Numbered from the stretch's first letter, positions 17,972 to 26,925 are shown. The stretch: 64,000 nucleotides of DNA from Actinomycetota bacterium (GCA_019347575.1 JAHWKY010000026.1:1-64000); one strand, 5' to 3'. Numbers and translations: made by a program. The notes: generated by a model from the letters alone, not told the origin.

Positions 17972-18865
17972 TCAGGTGAGTTCGAGGAGGGTGGCCTCGG
18001 GGCGGCAGGCGAAGCGGAAGGGTGCGTAGCGCGAGGTGCCGAGCCCGGGCGAGACGTGCAGCCACGCCGAGCGCCACCGCGACAGGCCGCGGACCTGGTC
18101 GAGCGGGAGGTCGCAGTTGCCGATGACCGCCCCGAACGGCGGGAAGCGCACCTGACCGCCGTGGGTGTGGCCGGCGAACAGCACGTCGTAGCCGCCTTCG
18201 ACCAGCAGATCGAGCGCTGCGGTGTACGGGGCGTGCACGAGGCCCAGGCGGGCGACCACGTCGGGTTCGTCGCAGGCGATCGCAGAACGGGGCGGCAGCA
18301 CGGTGGACTTGAGGTGGGGGTCGTGGATCCCGCCGACCGCGACCCGCCCCGCACGCGTCTCGACGACCACGGTGTCGTCGCGGAGCACGGTGAAGCCGTG
18401 CTTGTCCAACCCTCGGACCAGCCGGTCGGTGTCGAGTCGTCGGCCGTGGATGCGCCGGTCGGGATCGGTGAGGTAGTGGTGGTAGCTCTTGGCCGTGGGT
18501 CCGTACAGGTCGTTGGATCCCAGCACCATGACCGCCGGCGTGTCCTCGGTGGTCAGCTCCGCCAGCAGCTCGGTGGCCGCATCCTCCGCCCCGGCCGCCC
18601 CGAGGACATCGCCGGTGCAGATGACGAGGTCGGGGCGCTCGACGGCGAGGCTGCGTACGAACCGCTCCAGGGGTCGCTGGGGTGGATCGAGGTGCAGATC
18701 CGAGACGTGCAGCACCCGCAGCGGACCCTGGGACGGATCGGCCAGCGCGTCGCGGACGCGGATGCGACGCAGGCGGTACCAGCGACGCTCGATGAACACC
18801 CCGTAGGCGATGCAGGCCCCACCGGCGACGACCGTCGCTGCCGTCAAGCGCGGGAGCCAGCGCAC
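17972..18865 (-). CDS. Membrane-anchored metallophosphoesterase (YaeI-like)
   Basis: 297 residues. An N-terminal membrane segment (about 7-25) is followed by the calcineurin-like motifs VSDLHL, CTGD, LGSNDLYG (the usual GNHD is GSND, losing the His) and AGHTHGGQVRFP. Relatives cleave phosphodiester or UDP-sugar-lipid bonds at the membrane. GTG 18865 follows the PBP stop immediately, so the two are co-transcribed. The same pair occurs in mycobacteria (Rv3682-Rv3683, recalled), suggesting an envelope role. Confidence 0.88.
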   Translation of the reverse strand: MRWLPRLTAATVVAGGACIAYGVFIERRWYRLRRIRVRDALADPSQGPLRVLHVSDLHLDPPQRPLERFVRSLAVERPDLVICTGDVLGAAGAEDAATELLAELTTEDTPAVMVLGSNDLYGPTAKSYHHYLTDPDRRIHGRRLDTDRLVRGLDKHGFTVLRDDTVVVETRAGRVAVGGIHDPHLKSTVLPPRSAIACDEPDVVARLGLVHAPYTAALDLLVEGGYDVLFAGHTHGGQVRFPPFGAVIGNCDLPLDQVRGLSRWRSAWLHVSPGLGTSRYAPFRFACRPEATLLELT

Positions 18866-21580
18866 TCAGCCTTCCTCGTCGTCGCCGCTGGAGTTGCCGC
18901 CACCACCCCCGCCGCCGCCCTTGGGCGACTCGGTCGCGTCGGGCGACGGTGTCTCGGTCGGTGACGGTTCGGGCTCGGGCTCCTCGTACTTGCCCACGAG
19001 GATGGCGACCTGCGCCCCGTCTCCGGGAACGAGTTCGCGTCCGGGCTTGGGGTTCTGGTCGACGACGACGCCGTTCTGGTCCTCGTCATCCACCTCGCGC
19101 TCGAGCACCCGGACCTCGTAGCCGGCCCCTTCGAGGACCGCGGTGGCCTTCTTCTGCGACATGCCGACGACATCCGGCACCAACGGGGCCTGACCCTCGC
19201 CGTTGCTCACGTGCACGAAGATCGCGCGACCCGCGAGCACCCCCGTGCCGGGCGGCGGGTCCTGGCCGACGACCGTCCCCGGCGCGGCGTAGTGCTCGAT
19301 GGTCGCGACCTCGAAGTTGAGGCGGGCGCCCTCGACGATCTTCTGCATCTCGCCGCGGGTCTCGTCGATGGATCGGTCGATGAACGCGCTGAGGTCGGGG
19401 ACGGTCGCTCCCGGGAGGGGGCCGGGGCGCGGGAAGCCCACGGGTTCGAAGCGCTCCACCGCGCGCTCCATGTAGGCCTTCCACATCGGGGCGGGGATGG
19501 TGCCGCCGAAGACGCGGGAGTACGCCTGGCCGCCGATCGTAACGTTGCGCAGGTAGCGCGTGACGATGCAGACGTTGCCCTCGAGGTCGTCGCCACCCCC
19601 ACCATCGTGCTGGTGGGGACACGCGGCGGCGGCCTGCTCGGCTGTGGCGTAGCGGTCAACACCGTTCTCGTAGCCGATCCACGCGGCCGTGGCGAGCTGC
19701 TTGACGTAGCCGACGAACCACGCGTCGACGTTGTCGTCGGTGGTCCCGGTCTTGCCCCGGGTGTCCCACTTCCCGAGATTGGCCACCGGGGCGGTCCCGC
19801 CGGACTGCACCGGGCCCTTCATGATGTCGACGACGCGATCGGCGATGCCCTCGTCGATGACGCGCTCACAGTCGGGCGTGTGCTCGAAGAGCAGCTTGCC
19901 CGTGCGGTCCTCGATGCGGCTGATCGCGAACGGCGGGCAGTAGACGCCGCGGTTGGCGAACGTCGCGAACGCGGCGGCGTGCTCGACCGGGAAGACCTCC
20001 TCCGAGCCCAACGCCATGGCGCACACCTCTTTGAGCTCGGTCGAGCGGATCCCGAGCCGCGTGGCGACCTCCTTGACCTTCGCCGGCCCCACCTCGGAGA
20101 TCAGGCGTGCGTGGAAGACGTTGCTGGAGCCGGCGATGCCCGAGTACATGTCGCGCACGCCGTTGCCGCCGGAGTTGTTGACGGTCCACGGTTTGTTGTT
20201 GGTGCTGCAGGTGGGATCGGTGATCGTCTGCGGCCCGGTCGCCTCGATCTGCCACCCCGGCGGGTAACCCGCCTCGAGCGCTGCGGCGATGACGTAGGGC
20301 TTGAACGACGAGCCCGGCTGCCGGCCACGGCGCCCGCTGCCGGCGTCCGCCGGCACCGCCGGGTTGAACTTGGTCTTGTCGCACAGCTCGCGGCCGGTCT
20401 CGTCGACCTCGACCGGCTCGCCGCAGTCCCCGTGCGTCTTGGGGCCGACGGCCATCGTGCGGATCGCGCCGGTGCCGGGCTCAACCGAGACGATGGCTCC
20501 CATCGGGTCGCGCAGCGGATCGTTGAGGAACTCCGCGAGCGCCTCCTCGGCGTGCAGCTGGAACTCGGGGTCGATGGTCGTGTGGATGCGGATCCCGCCC
20601 TGGAAGACGGTCGCGATGCGCTCGTCCGGCGTCTCGCCCACGGCTCGCAGCGCGTTCATCTGCGATCCCAGACCCTGCGCGGTGGGCTCGTTGATGAGCA
20701 GCCGTGTCACCCAGTCGATCCAGAACGGCGTCTCGGGGGTGGCCAGCTCGTTGATCTTGAGTTCGAGCGGCCGTGCCGTCGCCGCTTCGGCCTCGTCGGC
20801 CGTGATGAACCCCGCGGTCGCCATCTGGTCCAGCACGACGTTGCGACGCTCGAGCGCGTTCGCCTCGTTCTTGAGCGGGTTGTTCCGCTCGGGCGAGCGG
20901 ATCAGGCCGGCCAGCATCGCCGCCTGCTCGACACTGAGCTCGCCCAGGGGACGGCTGAAGTAGTACTCGGCGGCGGTGCCGATCCCGTAGACGCCGGAGC
21001 CGAAGTAGGTGCGGTTGAGGTAGCGCTCGAGGATCTCGTCCTTGGACAGGCGTCGCTCCAGCTCGACGGCCCAGACCGCCTCCTTGATCTTGCGGTCAAG
21101 GCTCTTGTCGGTCGCCAACCCGGCTGCGGTCTTGATGTACTGCTGGGTGATCGTCGAGCCGCCCTGCTCGACCTCGCCTGCGCGGACGTTGGCGATGGCG
21201 GCACGCACGATGGCGGTGTGGTTGATGCCGTTGTGCTCGTAGAACCCCAGATCCTCGGTGGCGATGACCGCGTTGCGCACGAGCGCGGGTACGTCGTCGA
21301 GGGATACCGAGACGCGGTTCTCCTCGAAGTAGATCTCGGCCAGCTCCGACCCGTCGGCGGCCAGCACGATCGATCGCTCCGGCGGTACCTCGAACTCCTC
21401 GGGCAGCGGAGGCACGGACAGCACCTCGGTCCGCACCGAATCGACCACGTCGGTGACGGCGAACGCGGTCGGCAGGAAGAGACCGGCAAGCAGCGCTCCC
21501 GACGCGCCCACGACGAACAGCAGCAGCACGAGCCGTGCCACGAGGGCACGGCGGGGGTGGCTCACGTCGGTCGGAGTCAC
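18866..21580 (-). CDS. Class A penicillin-binding protein with PASTA domains (PonA2-like)
   Basis: 904 residues: cytoplasmic N-terminus, one membrane helix (about 12-36), glycosyltransferase GT51 domain (ATEDLGFYEHNGINHTAIVRA, GGSTITQQYIKT), transpeptidase domain with SxxK in GSSFKPYV (near 424), SSN and GKTGTTDD (near 606), then two PASTA domains (about 700-830) and an acidic Pro/Ser/Gly tail. It polymerises and crosslinks peptidoglycan outside the membrane. Divergent from whiB, as in the mycobacterial ponA2-whiB4 locus. gene_symbol left blank because orthology was not tested. Confidence 0.95.
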   Translation of the reverse strand: MTPTDVSHPRRALVARLVLLLFVVGASGALLAGLFLPTAFAVTDVVDSVRTEVLSVPPLPEEFEVPPERSIVLAADGSELAEIYFEENRVSVSLDDVPALVRNAVIATEDLGFYEHNGINHTAIVRAAIANVRAGEVEQGGSTITQQYIKTAAGLATDKSLDRKIKEAVWAVELERRLSKDEILERYLNRTYFGSGVYGIGTAAEYYFSRPLGELSVEQAAMLAGLIRSPERNNPLKNEANALERRNVVLDQMATAGFITADEAEAATARPLELKINELATPETPFWIDWVTRLLINEPTAQGLGSQMNALRAVGETPDERIATVFQGGIRIHTTIDPEFQLHAEEALAEFLNDPLRDPMGAIVSVEPGTGAIRTMAVGPKTHGDCGEPVEVDETGRELCDKTKFNPAVPADAGSGRRGRQPGSSFKPYVIAAALEAGYPPGWQIEATGPQTITDPTCSTNNKPWTVNNSGGNGVRDMYSGIAGSSNVFHARLISEVGPAKVKEVATRLGIRSTELKEVCAMALGSEEVFPVEHAAAFATFANRGVYCPPFAISRIEDRTGKLLFEHTPDCERVIDEGIADRVVDIMKGPVQSGGTAPVANLGKWDTRGKTGTTDDNVDAWFVGYVKQLATAAWIGYENGVDRYATAEQAAAACPHQHDGGGGDDLEGNVCIVTRYLRNVTIGGQAYSRVFGGTIPAPMWKAYMERAVERFEPVGFPRPGPLPGATVPDLSAFIDRSIDETRGEMQKIVEGARLNFEVATIEHYAAPGTVVGQDPPPGTGVLAGRAIFVHVSNGEGQAPLVPDVVGMSQKKATAVLEGAGYEVRVLEREVDDEDQNGVVVDQNPKPGRELVPGDGAQVAILVGKYEEPEPEPSPTETPSPDATESPKGGGGGGGGNSSGDDEEG

Positions 21581-21835
21581 GGGATCCAGCGTGTCGGCGG
21601 AGGGTGTACCAGCGAGCGTCCACGCGCGGGGCGGAGCGGTGGAGGCGCGGTCGCAGAGGATACCGGCCTGCCGACCTGCTCTCTCGTTGCGGGCGCGGCA
21701 GCGGACGTTCGGCCGACGGACTAGTCCGGACCGCCCATAGCGGACCCTTCCCCTGAGCTATCCAACTGGCCGGGCCACCCCCGTACGGTCTGCGACGTCA
21801 GCAAGTTGGGGCGCTACCCGGGGAACGGGAGACAC

Positions 21836-22078
21836 GTGGCGGGAACGGATTGGCTGTCCGAGGCCAGGTGCCACGACCGCGAGACGGACATCTTCTTCGT
21901 CCGGGGGGCAGCGAAGGCGCGACGCGCGCAGAACATCTGCCAGCACTGCAGCGTGCGTGAGGAGTGCCTGCAGTACGCGATGGACGAGCAGATCGAGTTC
22001 GGCGTGTGGGGTGGGTTGACGGAGCGTCAGCGCCGTTCCCTGGCGCGCCGGCTCAACGTCACCTCGGTCGCGTCCTAG
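21836..22078 (+). CDS. WhiB family Fe-S regulator (WhiB4-like context)
   Basis: 80 residues. Four cysteines (C12, C35, C38, C44; the CxxC is ICQHC) should hold a 4Fe-4S cluster. The FGVWGGLTERQR turn and the basic tail are the WhiB signature for sigma-factor and DNA contact. GTG 21836 is chosen because GGGAGA lies 7 nt upstream. A TTG at 21806 would add ten residues without an SD. It lies between a PonA2-like PBP and two ArsA-like ATPases, the whiB4 neighbourhood of mycobacteria, where the protein senses redox. Its TAG stop is the first part of an inverted-repeat element. Confidence 0.93.
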   Translation: MAGTDWLSEARCHDRETDIFFVRGAAKARRAQNICQHCSVREECLQYAMDEQIEFGVWGGLTERQRRSLARRLNVTSVAS

Positions 22079-22241
22079 GAGGGCTGTGCGCAACTGTGGC
22101 GCACGCCTGGACGGTCCAGATCGCCCCTGGCTGCGTTGCGGACTCGCTCGCGTAGCGCTGCTACGCGTCGCTCGCCGCGCCTTGCCAGATGACGATCTGT
22201 CCTCGTCCAGCCGCACACCACGTTACGCACAGCCCTCCTAG
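22075..22241. repeat. 167-bp inverted-repeat (MITE-like) element
   Basis: The ends CTAGGAGGGCTGTGCG (22075-22090) and its exact complement (22226-22241) match perfectly over 16 bp, and similarity continues at a lower level over about 60 bp of each arm. The centre is itself palindromic (GCGTAGC-GCT-GCTACGC). It carries no reading frame of note. Its left tip overlaps the whiB stop codon. It could act as a terminator for the convergent whiB and arsA transcripts. No second copy is seen in the window. Confidence 0.8.
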
Positions 22242-22264
22242 CCTCATCGAGGTCCACCGAGCGT

Positions 22265-23461
22265 TCAGGCTCCGGGGGAGCCCTCGCCGACCGGCACCTC
22301 GGCCTCGTGGGTGGTCAGTCGTGCGGCGATCGCGGCGAGGGTGTCGAGGTCGTGCACGTCCGAGCGCAGCAGCGGCACCTCGATGATGGCGCGGGGCGAC
22401 AGGGCGAACATGGCGGCGGTGACGTCGCGCCGCTCGCGTCCGGCAAGCCTGCGGATGTCCGCCGCGAGGTCGAGGGCCGCAGCGACGGGATCGTCGAGCC
22501 CGAGGGCGTTGGTCGCCTTCTCCAGCGTCGTGTCGTCCGGTAGACCGCCGAGCGTCGGGTGGATGCGGTTCACGACCAGGCCGGCACTGTGCAACCCCTC
22601 CTGCTCGAGCCGTTCCAGGAAGTAGCGCGCCTCGCGGAGCGGAGGCGGCTGTGGCGAGGTCACGACGACGAACCTCGAGCCGGGGTCACGCAGCAGCTCG
22701 AGGACCTCGTCGGCGCGTTGCTTGAAGCCCTCGTACATACCCTCGAAGTTGCGGAAGAAGTCGGCGAGGTCCTCGAGCAGGTCCATGCCCGTCACCTTGC
22801 CAGCGACCTTCATGAACGCCGTCGCCCCGAACCCCACGACGCGCCCGATGCCCTTGCCCGCGGCGATCCCCGGCTTCATGAGCAGGCGCAGCAGTCGGCC
22901 CTCGAGGAAGCTGGTCATGCGCTTCGGAGCGTCGAGGAAGTCGAGCGCGTTGCGCGTCGGAGGGGTGTCGATCACCAGCAGATCCCACTCGCCCGACTCG
23001 TGCAGGTCGTGCAGCATCTCCATCGCCATGTACTCCTGCGTCCCGCTGAGGGTGGACGACAGGGTGCGGTAGATCCGGTTCGCCTTGATCGCGGCGGCCT
23101 GCCGACGGTCGCGCGCGTGGCGTTCGACCAGGGCGTCGAAGGTCGAGCCCATGTCGAGCATCATCGCCCACAGCTCGCCGGGGCCCGCGTCGTCTCCGGG
23201 GCCTTCGAGCCTCGCGGGGAGCTCCACACGGCGGGGCGTGCTCTCGAGCCGCTCCAGACCCATCGACTGTGCGAGCCGCTTCGCGGGGTCGATGGTCAGC
23301 ACCAGGGTCCGGCGTCCCGCCGCAGCGCCTGCGAGCCCGATCGCGGCCGCGATCGTGGTCTTGCCCACCCCGCCCGCGCCGGTGGTCACGAGCACGTGGG
23401 CATCGGTCACGTCGCCGTCGAGCCGACGGGCACGCGCCTCGTCCAGCGCCGCTTCTGTCAT
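22265..23461 (-). CDS. ArsA-like (GET3/anion-pump family) ATPase, long form
   Basis: 398 residues. Deviant Walker A TTGAGGVGKTT (28-36 core), switch LTIDPAKRLAQSMG, Walker B-like LLVIDTPPTRNALDFLDAP and a hydrophobic/Gly-rich middle (KPGIAAGKGIGRVVGFGATAFMKVAG). The pair with the next gene corresponds to mycobacterial Rv3679/Rv3680 (recalled), thought to form a GET3-like heteromer linked to envelope homeostasis. ATG 23461 has its SD in the repeat hairpin just upstream. ATGs at 23526 and 23591 mark earlier repeat-unit boundaries. Confidence 0.88.
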   Translation of the reverse strand: MTEAALDEARARRLDGDVTDAHVLVTTGAGGVGKTTIAAAIGLAGAAAGRRTLVLTIDPAKRLAQSMGLERLESTPRRVELPARLEGPGDDAGPGELWAMMLDMGSTFDALVERHARDRRQAAAIKANRIYRTLSSTLSGTQEYMAMEMLHDLHESGEWDLLVIDTPPTRNALDFLDAPKRMTSFLEGRLLRLLMKPGIAAGKGIGRVVGFGATAFMKVAGKVTGMDLLEDLADFFRNFEGMYEGFKQRADEVLELLRDPGSRFVVVTSPQPPPLREARYFLERLEQEGLHSAGLVVNRIHPTLGGLPDDTTLEKATNALGLDDPVAAALDLAADIRRLAGRERRDVTAAMFALSPRAIIEVPLLRSDVHDLDTLAAIAARLTTHEAEVPVGEGSPGA

Positions 23462-23591
23462 GCCTCCCCCCTTGAGGGGGGAGGGGCCGGCGTTGCCGGC
23501 CTGGGGGGTGAGGTCCGATGGGTCATGCCTCCCCCCTCAAGGGGGGAGGGGCCGGCGTTGCCGGCCTGGGGGGTGAGGTCCTATCCGTCAT
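23462..23591 (-). repeat. Start-codon-associated palindromic repeat, copies 3 and 4 in tandem
   Basis: Two head-to-tail 65-bp units (23527-23591 and 23462-23526 on the minus strand). Each starts with ATGAC at 23591, 23526 and, for the gene itself, 23461. Each contains CTCACCCCCCAGG, GCCGGC-AAC-GCCGGC and the CCTCCCCCCT/AGGGGGGAGG hairpin ending one base before the next ATG. The first ATG overlaps the stop of the upstream ArsA-like gene, so the two genes were probably once joined by a 4-bp ATGA overlap and were pushed apart by 130 bp. Confidence 0.9.
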
Positions 23592-24643
23592 GCGGCGCCG
23601 CCCAGCGCCTCGTCGGCACGCGGTCCGGGTTCCCCGACGTTCCGTGCGATCACGTCAGCGAGGATCTCGAGGTCCCGGTGGTCGAAGGTTGCCCCGGTGA
23701 GCAGGGGCAGCTCGATGAGAGGGCGCTCGGTCCTCGTCGTGAGCTGCTCGCGGAGCCCGTCCTGCAGCTCGAGGCGGGCGCGATGGGCGGCCACCTGGTC
23801 CAGTACGGCGGCGGCCGTGGGTCCATCGAGCGGTGCGCCCACCTCGGAGGTCCGTCGCTGGATGCCGGTGACACCGAGTTCCTCGAGCGACCGGAACTGG
23901 GGTCCGTCCAGCCGCGGCCGCCGAACCTGGTTGGCGATGACGGGTCCAACGGCGACGTCGGTCGCGTGCAACGCCTCGATCGCCTCGGTTGTCTCGGTGA
24001 CCGGCATCTCCTCGAGCAGCGTGACCAGGATCGCCTGCGTGCGCTGGGGGTTGTGCAGCATCTGGGCGATCTGAGCCGACTGCCGCTTGATGGGCCCGAC
24101 CCGCACGATCTCGGTCACGCCCTCCGGGGACTCGAGGAACGGCACGATCCGTCCGGTCGGTGGGGCGTCGAGGACGATGAGGTCGTACTGGCGACGGCCG
24201 TCGGGGCGGCGACGTGCCTCGATCTCGTACACCTTGCCGATGAGCAGCAGGTCGCGCAGTCCCGGCGCGGCGGTCGTGACGAAGTCGAGCGCGTTCGTGC
24301 GCTCCATCATCCAGCCGACCCGCTTCAACCCGTAGAACAGCTCCAGGTACTCCAGCACCGACTCGGTCGGGTCGATCGCGATGCCCCACAGGCCGGGGCG
24401 GAACTCGCGCTCCTCGAAGTCCCACGGCTGGGTCCCGAAGGTCCGGCTGAAGCCCTGCCTACCCTCGACTTCGGCCAGCAGCGTGCGGCGCCCCGAGGCG
24501 ACGCCCGCGAGCGCCAGCGCCGCCGCGACCGTGGTCTTGCCCACGCCGCCCTTGCCAGTGACGACGAGGAGATTCGACGAGAAGAGCGCGTCGAAGCTGT
24601 CGGGCAGCGGCGGCGCGGCGGCGCGTGACGACGGGGTGGGCAT
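23588..24643 (-). CDS. ArsA-like (GET3/anion-pump family) ATPase, short form
   Basis: 351 residues. Walker A TGKGGVGKTT (30-38, with the signature Lys K31), switch region LLAEVEGRQGFSRTFG and Walker B LIVLDAPPTGRIVPFLES. First gene of the ArsA pair, followed by the repeat array and the long form. Divergent from the NfeD-like gene across 147 bp. The pair probably acts together, since the long form lacks the signature Lys at the equivalent position (Ala29) while this one has it. Confidence 0.88.
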   Translation of the reverse strand: MPTPSSRAAAPPLPDSFDALFSSNLLVVTGKGGVGKTTVAAALALAGVASGRRTLLAEVEGRQGFSRTFGTQPWDFEEREFRPGLWGIAIDPTESVLEYLELFYGLKRVGWMMERTNALDFVTTAAPGLRDLLLIGKVYEIEARRRPDGRRQYDLIVLDAPPTGRIVPFLESPEGVTEIVRVGPIKRQSAQIAQMLHNPQRTQAILVTLLEEMPVTETTEAIEALHATDVAVGPVIANQVRRPRLDGPQFRSLEELGVTGIQRRTSEVGAPLDGPTAAAVLDQVAAHRARLELQDGLREQLTTRTERPLIELPLLTGATFDHRDLEILADVIARNVGEPGPRADEALGGAA

Positions 24644-24748
24644 GCCCCGAGGCTACTGCGGGGCGCGTGGCGCGCCCCCCGGGATCGTGGTGTCACTTCG
24701 TCCGCTCGAGCCGACGAAGTGCGCTCACGAGCTCGTTGCGTCGGAGGC

Positions 24749-24782
24749 GGGGGCGGGGCGGGGGTTCGGGGCGGGGTAGCCT
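24749..24782 (+). promoter_or_regulatory. G-quadruplex motif and -10 box of a probable leaderless nfeD promoter
   Basis: Five G-runs (5, 4, 5, 4, 4) at 24749-24776 lead into TAGCCT (24777-24782), 8 nt before ATG 24791. No Shine-Dalgarno is present. The layout copies the one before recR (4744-4780). Confidence 0.45.
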
Positions 24783-24790
24783 GCGCCCCG

Positions 24791-26170
24791 ATGTCCCACC
24801 TCTCCCTGCCTCCGAGGCGGATCCGACTGCTGCTGGCGTGCACGCTCGTGCTCGCCAGCCTGCTCGGGCTTCTGTGGACGTCCGGGGCCACGGCTCGAGC
24901 GACGGAGGACGACCGTCCCACGACCCGCGTCGACGTGCTCCCGCTGACCGGCGCCATCGACCGCGCGGTCGTGTCGGGGATCCGATCGGTGCTCGACACC
25001 GCGGCGGACGACGGCGTCGACCTCGTCGTGCTCCAGATCGACACGCCCGGCGCGCTCGCCGTCGATGACGCCGAGGTCCTCGGGGCGCTGGCCAGTTCCA
25101 CCGTCCCGGTCGCGGTCTACGCCGGTCCTGGCCTGGTCCAGGCCGAGGTACAGGGTCTGGGTGTGTCGATGCTGCTGGTTGCCGACATCGCCGCCATGGC
25201 GCCGGACGCCACCCTCGGGCCGGCCCTGCCCGTCGACCTCGCCGACGACGTCGGTGAGGGGCGGGAGGTGCTCGAGGCGGCGGTCGCGTCCGCTGGGGTC
25301 GATGTCGACGCCGACGAGCTCGCCGAGCTGCTCGCCACCGCGCGACTCGACGCCACGGACGCGCTCGAGGCCGGCGTGGTCGACCTCGTCGCCGACGGGG
25401 TCGAGACGCTCCTGGTGGATCTCGACGGCATCGAGGTGACGGCCACGGACGGGGCGCTGCGCACGCTGGAGCTGGGTAACGACGACGACGTCGGCGTGCG
25501 CTTCACCACCATCGGGCTGGTCCGCCGGGTCCTGCACGCCTCGAGCACACCGACGCTGCTGTACCTCACCCTGCTGGTCGGGGTCGCCCTGCTGCTGTTC
25601 GAACTGTTCCAGCCGGGCTTCGGCGTCGCCGGGTTCGCCGCGGCGGTCCTGCTGCCGATCGCTGGCTACGGCGTGGTCGTCCTGCCGATCGCGTGGTGGG
25701 CAGCACTGCTGATCGTGGTCGGGCTGGCGCTGCTGGCGATCGACGTCGCCGTGGCCGGGCTCGGGATCCCCACCGCCGCGGGCACCCTCGCGATCGTGCT
25801 CGGTTCGATGAACCTGTTCCCCTCCCCCCACCTGGGCATGGCGGGCTGGATCATCGCTCTCATGACGGTCAGCGCGGTCGTGTTCTTCGTGGTGATCATG
25901 ACCATCGTGCTACGCGCGCAGGCGGGTCCCGACCGCGAGGCGGTGGCGGCGCTCGTCGGCAAGGTCGGCGTCGTGCGATCCGTGCTCAACCCCGAGGGTC
26001 ACGTCTTCATCGAACACGCGCTGTGGCGCTCGCGCTGGACCGGCGAGGGCAGGCTCGCCGTCGGCACCACCGTCGAGGTGGTCGGGGTCGACGGGGCGGT
26101 GCTGCTCGTCGACCGGGTCGCGACCGCGACCGGTCCCAGCGATGTGGCGGATCGTTCGACATCCACCTGA
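24791..26170 (+). CDS. NfeD-like membrane serine protease family protein
   Basis: 459 residues. Signal/anchor helix (about 12-33), a ClpP-like domain (about 45-205, with VVLQIDTPGALAVDDAEVL), four or so membrane helices (about 250-365) and a C-terminal OB-fold NfeD domain (about 385-450, VGKVGVVRSVLNPEGHVFI). In the ClpP-like part the usual Ser-bearing segment reads LGVSMLLVADIAAMAPDATLGP, and I cannot identify a convincing Ser-Lys dyad, so it may be catalytically dead. Relatives work with stomatin-like proteins, but none is adjacent here. Confidence 0.85.
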   Translation: MSHLSLPPRRIRLLLACTLVLASLLGLLWTSGATARATEDDRPTTRVDVLPLTGAIDRAVVSGIRSVLDTAADDGVDLVVLQIDTPGALAVDDAEVLGALASSTVPVAVYAGPGLVQAEVQGLGVSMLLVADIAAMAPDATLGPALPVDLADDVGEGREVLEAAVASAGVDVDADELAELLATARLDATDALEAGVVDLVADGVETLLVDLDGIEVTATDGALRTLELGNDDDVGVRFTTIGLVRRVLHASSTPTLLYLTLLVGVALLLFELFQPGFGVAGFAAAVLLPIAGYGVVVLPIAWWAALLIVVGLALLAIDVAVAGLGIPTAAGTLAIVLGSMNLFPSPHLGMAGWIIALMTVSAVVFFVVIMTIVLRAQAGPDREAVAALVGKVGVVRSVLNPEGHVFIEHALWRSRWTGEGRLAVGTTVEVVGVDGAVLLVDRVATATGPSDVADRSTST

Positions 26171-26317
26171 GCCCGGAGCGGCTCCTGAGGTCCCGCTACG
26201 CGGCGGACCGGCACCAGAGCGTGGCCGCACCGCTAGCTGACAGCTAATCCGAGCTTGCCGACAGCGAGCAGCCCGGGTCTTTACGTCAGGCATGAGCAGC
26301 CCTACGGTGCAGGTTCC

Positions 26318-26626
26318 ATGCCGCACGAGAGGGAGCGGGAGACGATCGCCACTCGCATCGTCGAAACAGAGGGGTGGGAACAGGCCGGCGCGTGCCGTGG
26401 TGTCGATCCGACGCTGTTCTTCGGACCCAACCGGTTCGAGCCCAAGCGTGAGCGCCTCGCCCGTGAGGCGGCCGCGAAGGCCATCTGTGCCAACTGCCCG
26501 GTCATCGAACCGTGCCGCGAGTCCGCCGTGCGGCTCGAGGAGGGCTTCGGTGTCTGGGGCGGGCTCGGCGAGATGGAACGGCGCTTGCTGGTCGAGGCCC
26601 GCGGGCGTTACTCCAAGGCCGGCTGA
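26318..26626 (+). CDS. WhiB family Fe-S regulator, second copy
   Basis: 102 residues. Cluster cysteines C26, C57, C60 and C66, then FGVWGGLGEMERR and a basic end. ATG 26318 gives the normal N-terminal length for this subgroup (GWEQAGACRGVDPTLFFGP). There is no strong SD. TACGGT at 26303-26308 would suit a leaderless start. WhiB2/WhmD-like proteins regulate septation and are often essential, but assignment to a subclass from this sequence alone is uncertain. Confidence 0.9.
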   Translation: MPHERERETIATRIVETEGWEQAGACRGVDPTLFFGPNRFEPKRERLAREAAAKAICANCPVIEPCRESAVRLEEGFGVWGGLGEMERRLLVEARGRYSKAG

Positions 26627-26762
26627 TCCCGCCCGGCCGGGCGGCGCTGCCGCCCGGGTCGGCCTCACGGCGCCCCTGCCGCCGCGGTTGCACGCCATGG
26701 CCGGTTCGCTGCGGGGTGCGTCAGCCGGTACGCAACGCCCGCCACGACCGAGAGGCCGCGCC

Positions 26763-26924
26763 GTGACCGTGTGGGAGTACGTGACCGTGCCGTTGGTGAG
26801 CCACGCCCTCCAGCAGATCCTCAACCAGTGGGGTTCCGAGGGTTGGGAGCTGGTCACCGTCATCGACAACGTCGCCTACTTCAAGCGGCCGCGGGAGGGT
26901 GGCAGCACCGGGGAGGGAGGTTGA
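26763..26924 (+). CDS. Small Trp-rich protein (DUF4177-like)
   Basis: 53 residues: TVWEYVTVPLVSHALQQILN then WGSEGWELVTVID and VAYFKRP. The WEY...LN-x-x-G-x-x-GWELV pattern is that of the DUF4177 fold seen in many small bacterial proteins. GAGAGG lies upstream of GTG 26763. One base separates its stop from ridA, so the two are co-translated. A small protein gene beside ridA is also seen in mycobacteria (recalled). Function unknown. Confidence 0.75.
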   Translation: MTVWEYVTVPLVSHALQQILNQWGSEGWELVTVIDNVAYFKRPREGGSTGEGG

Positions 26925-26925
26925 G

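Noticed and set aside
19211-21724. 837-codon plus-strand frame opposite the PASTA-PBP gene
   Set aside because: Antisense shadow of a well-supported enzyme; no domain, no ribosome binding site.
22559-24628. 689-codon plus-strand frame across both ArsA genes
   Set aside because: It reads through the repeat array antisense to two intact ATPases.
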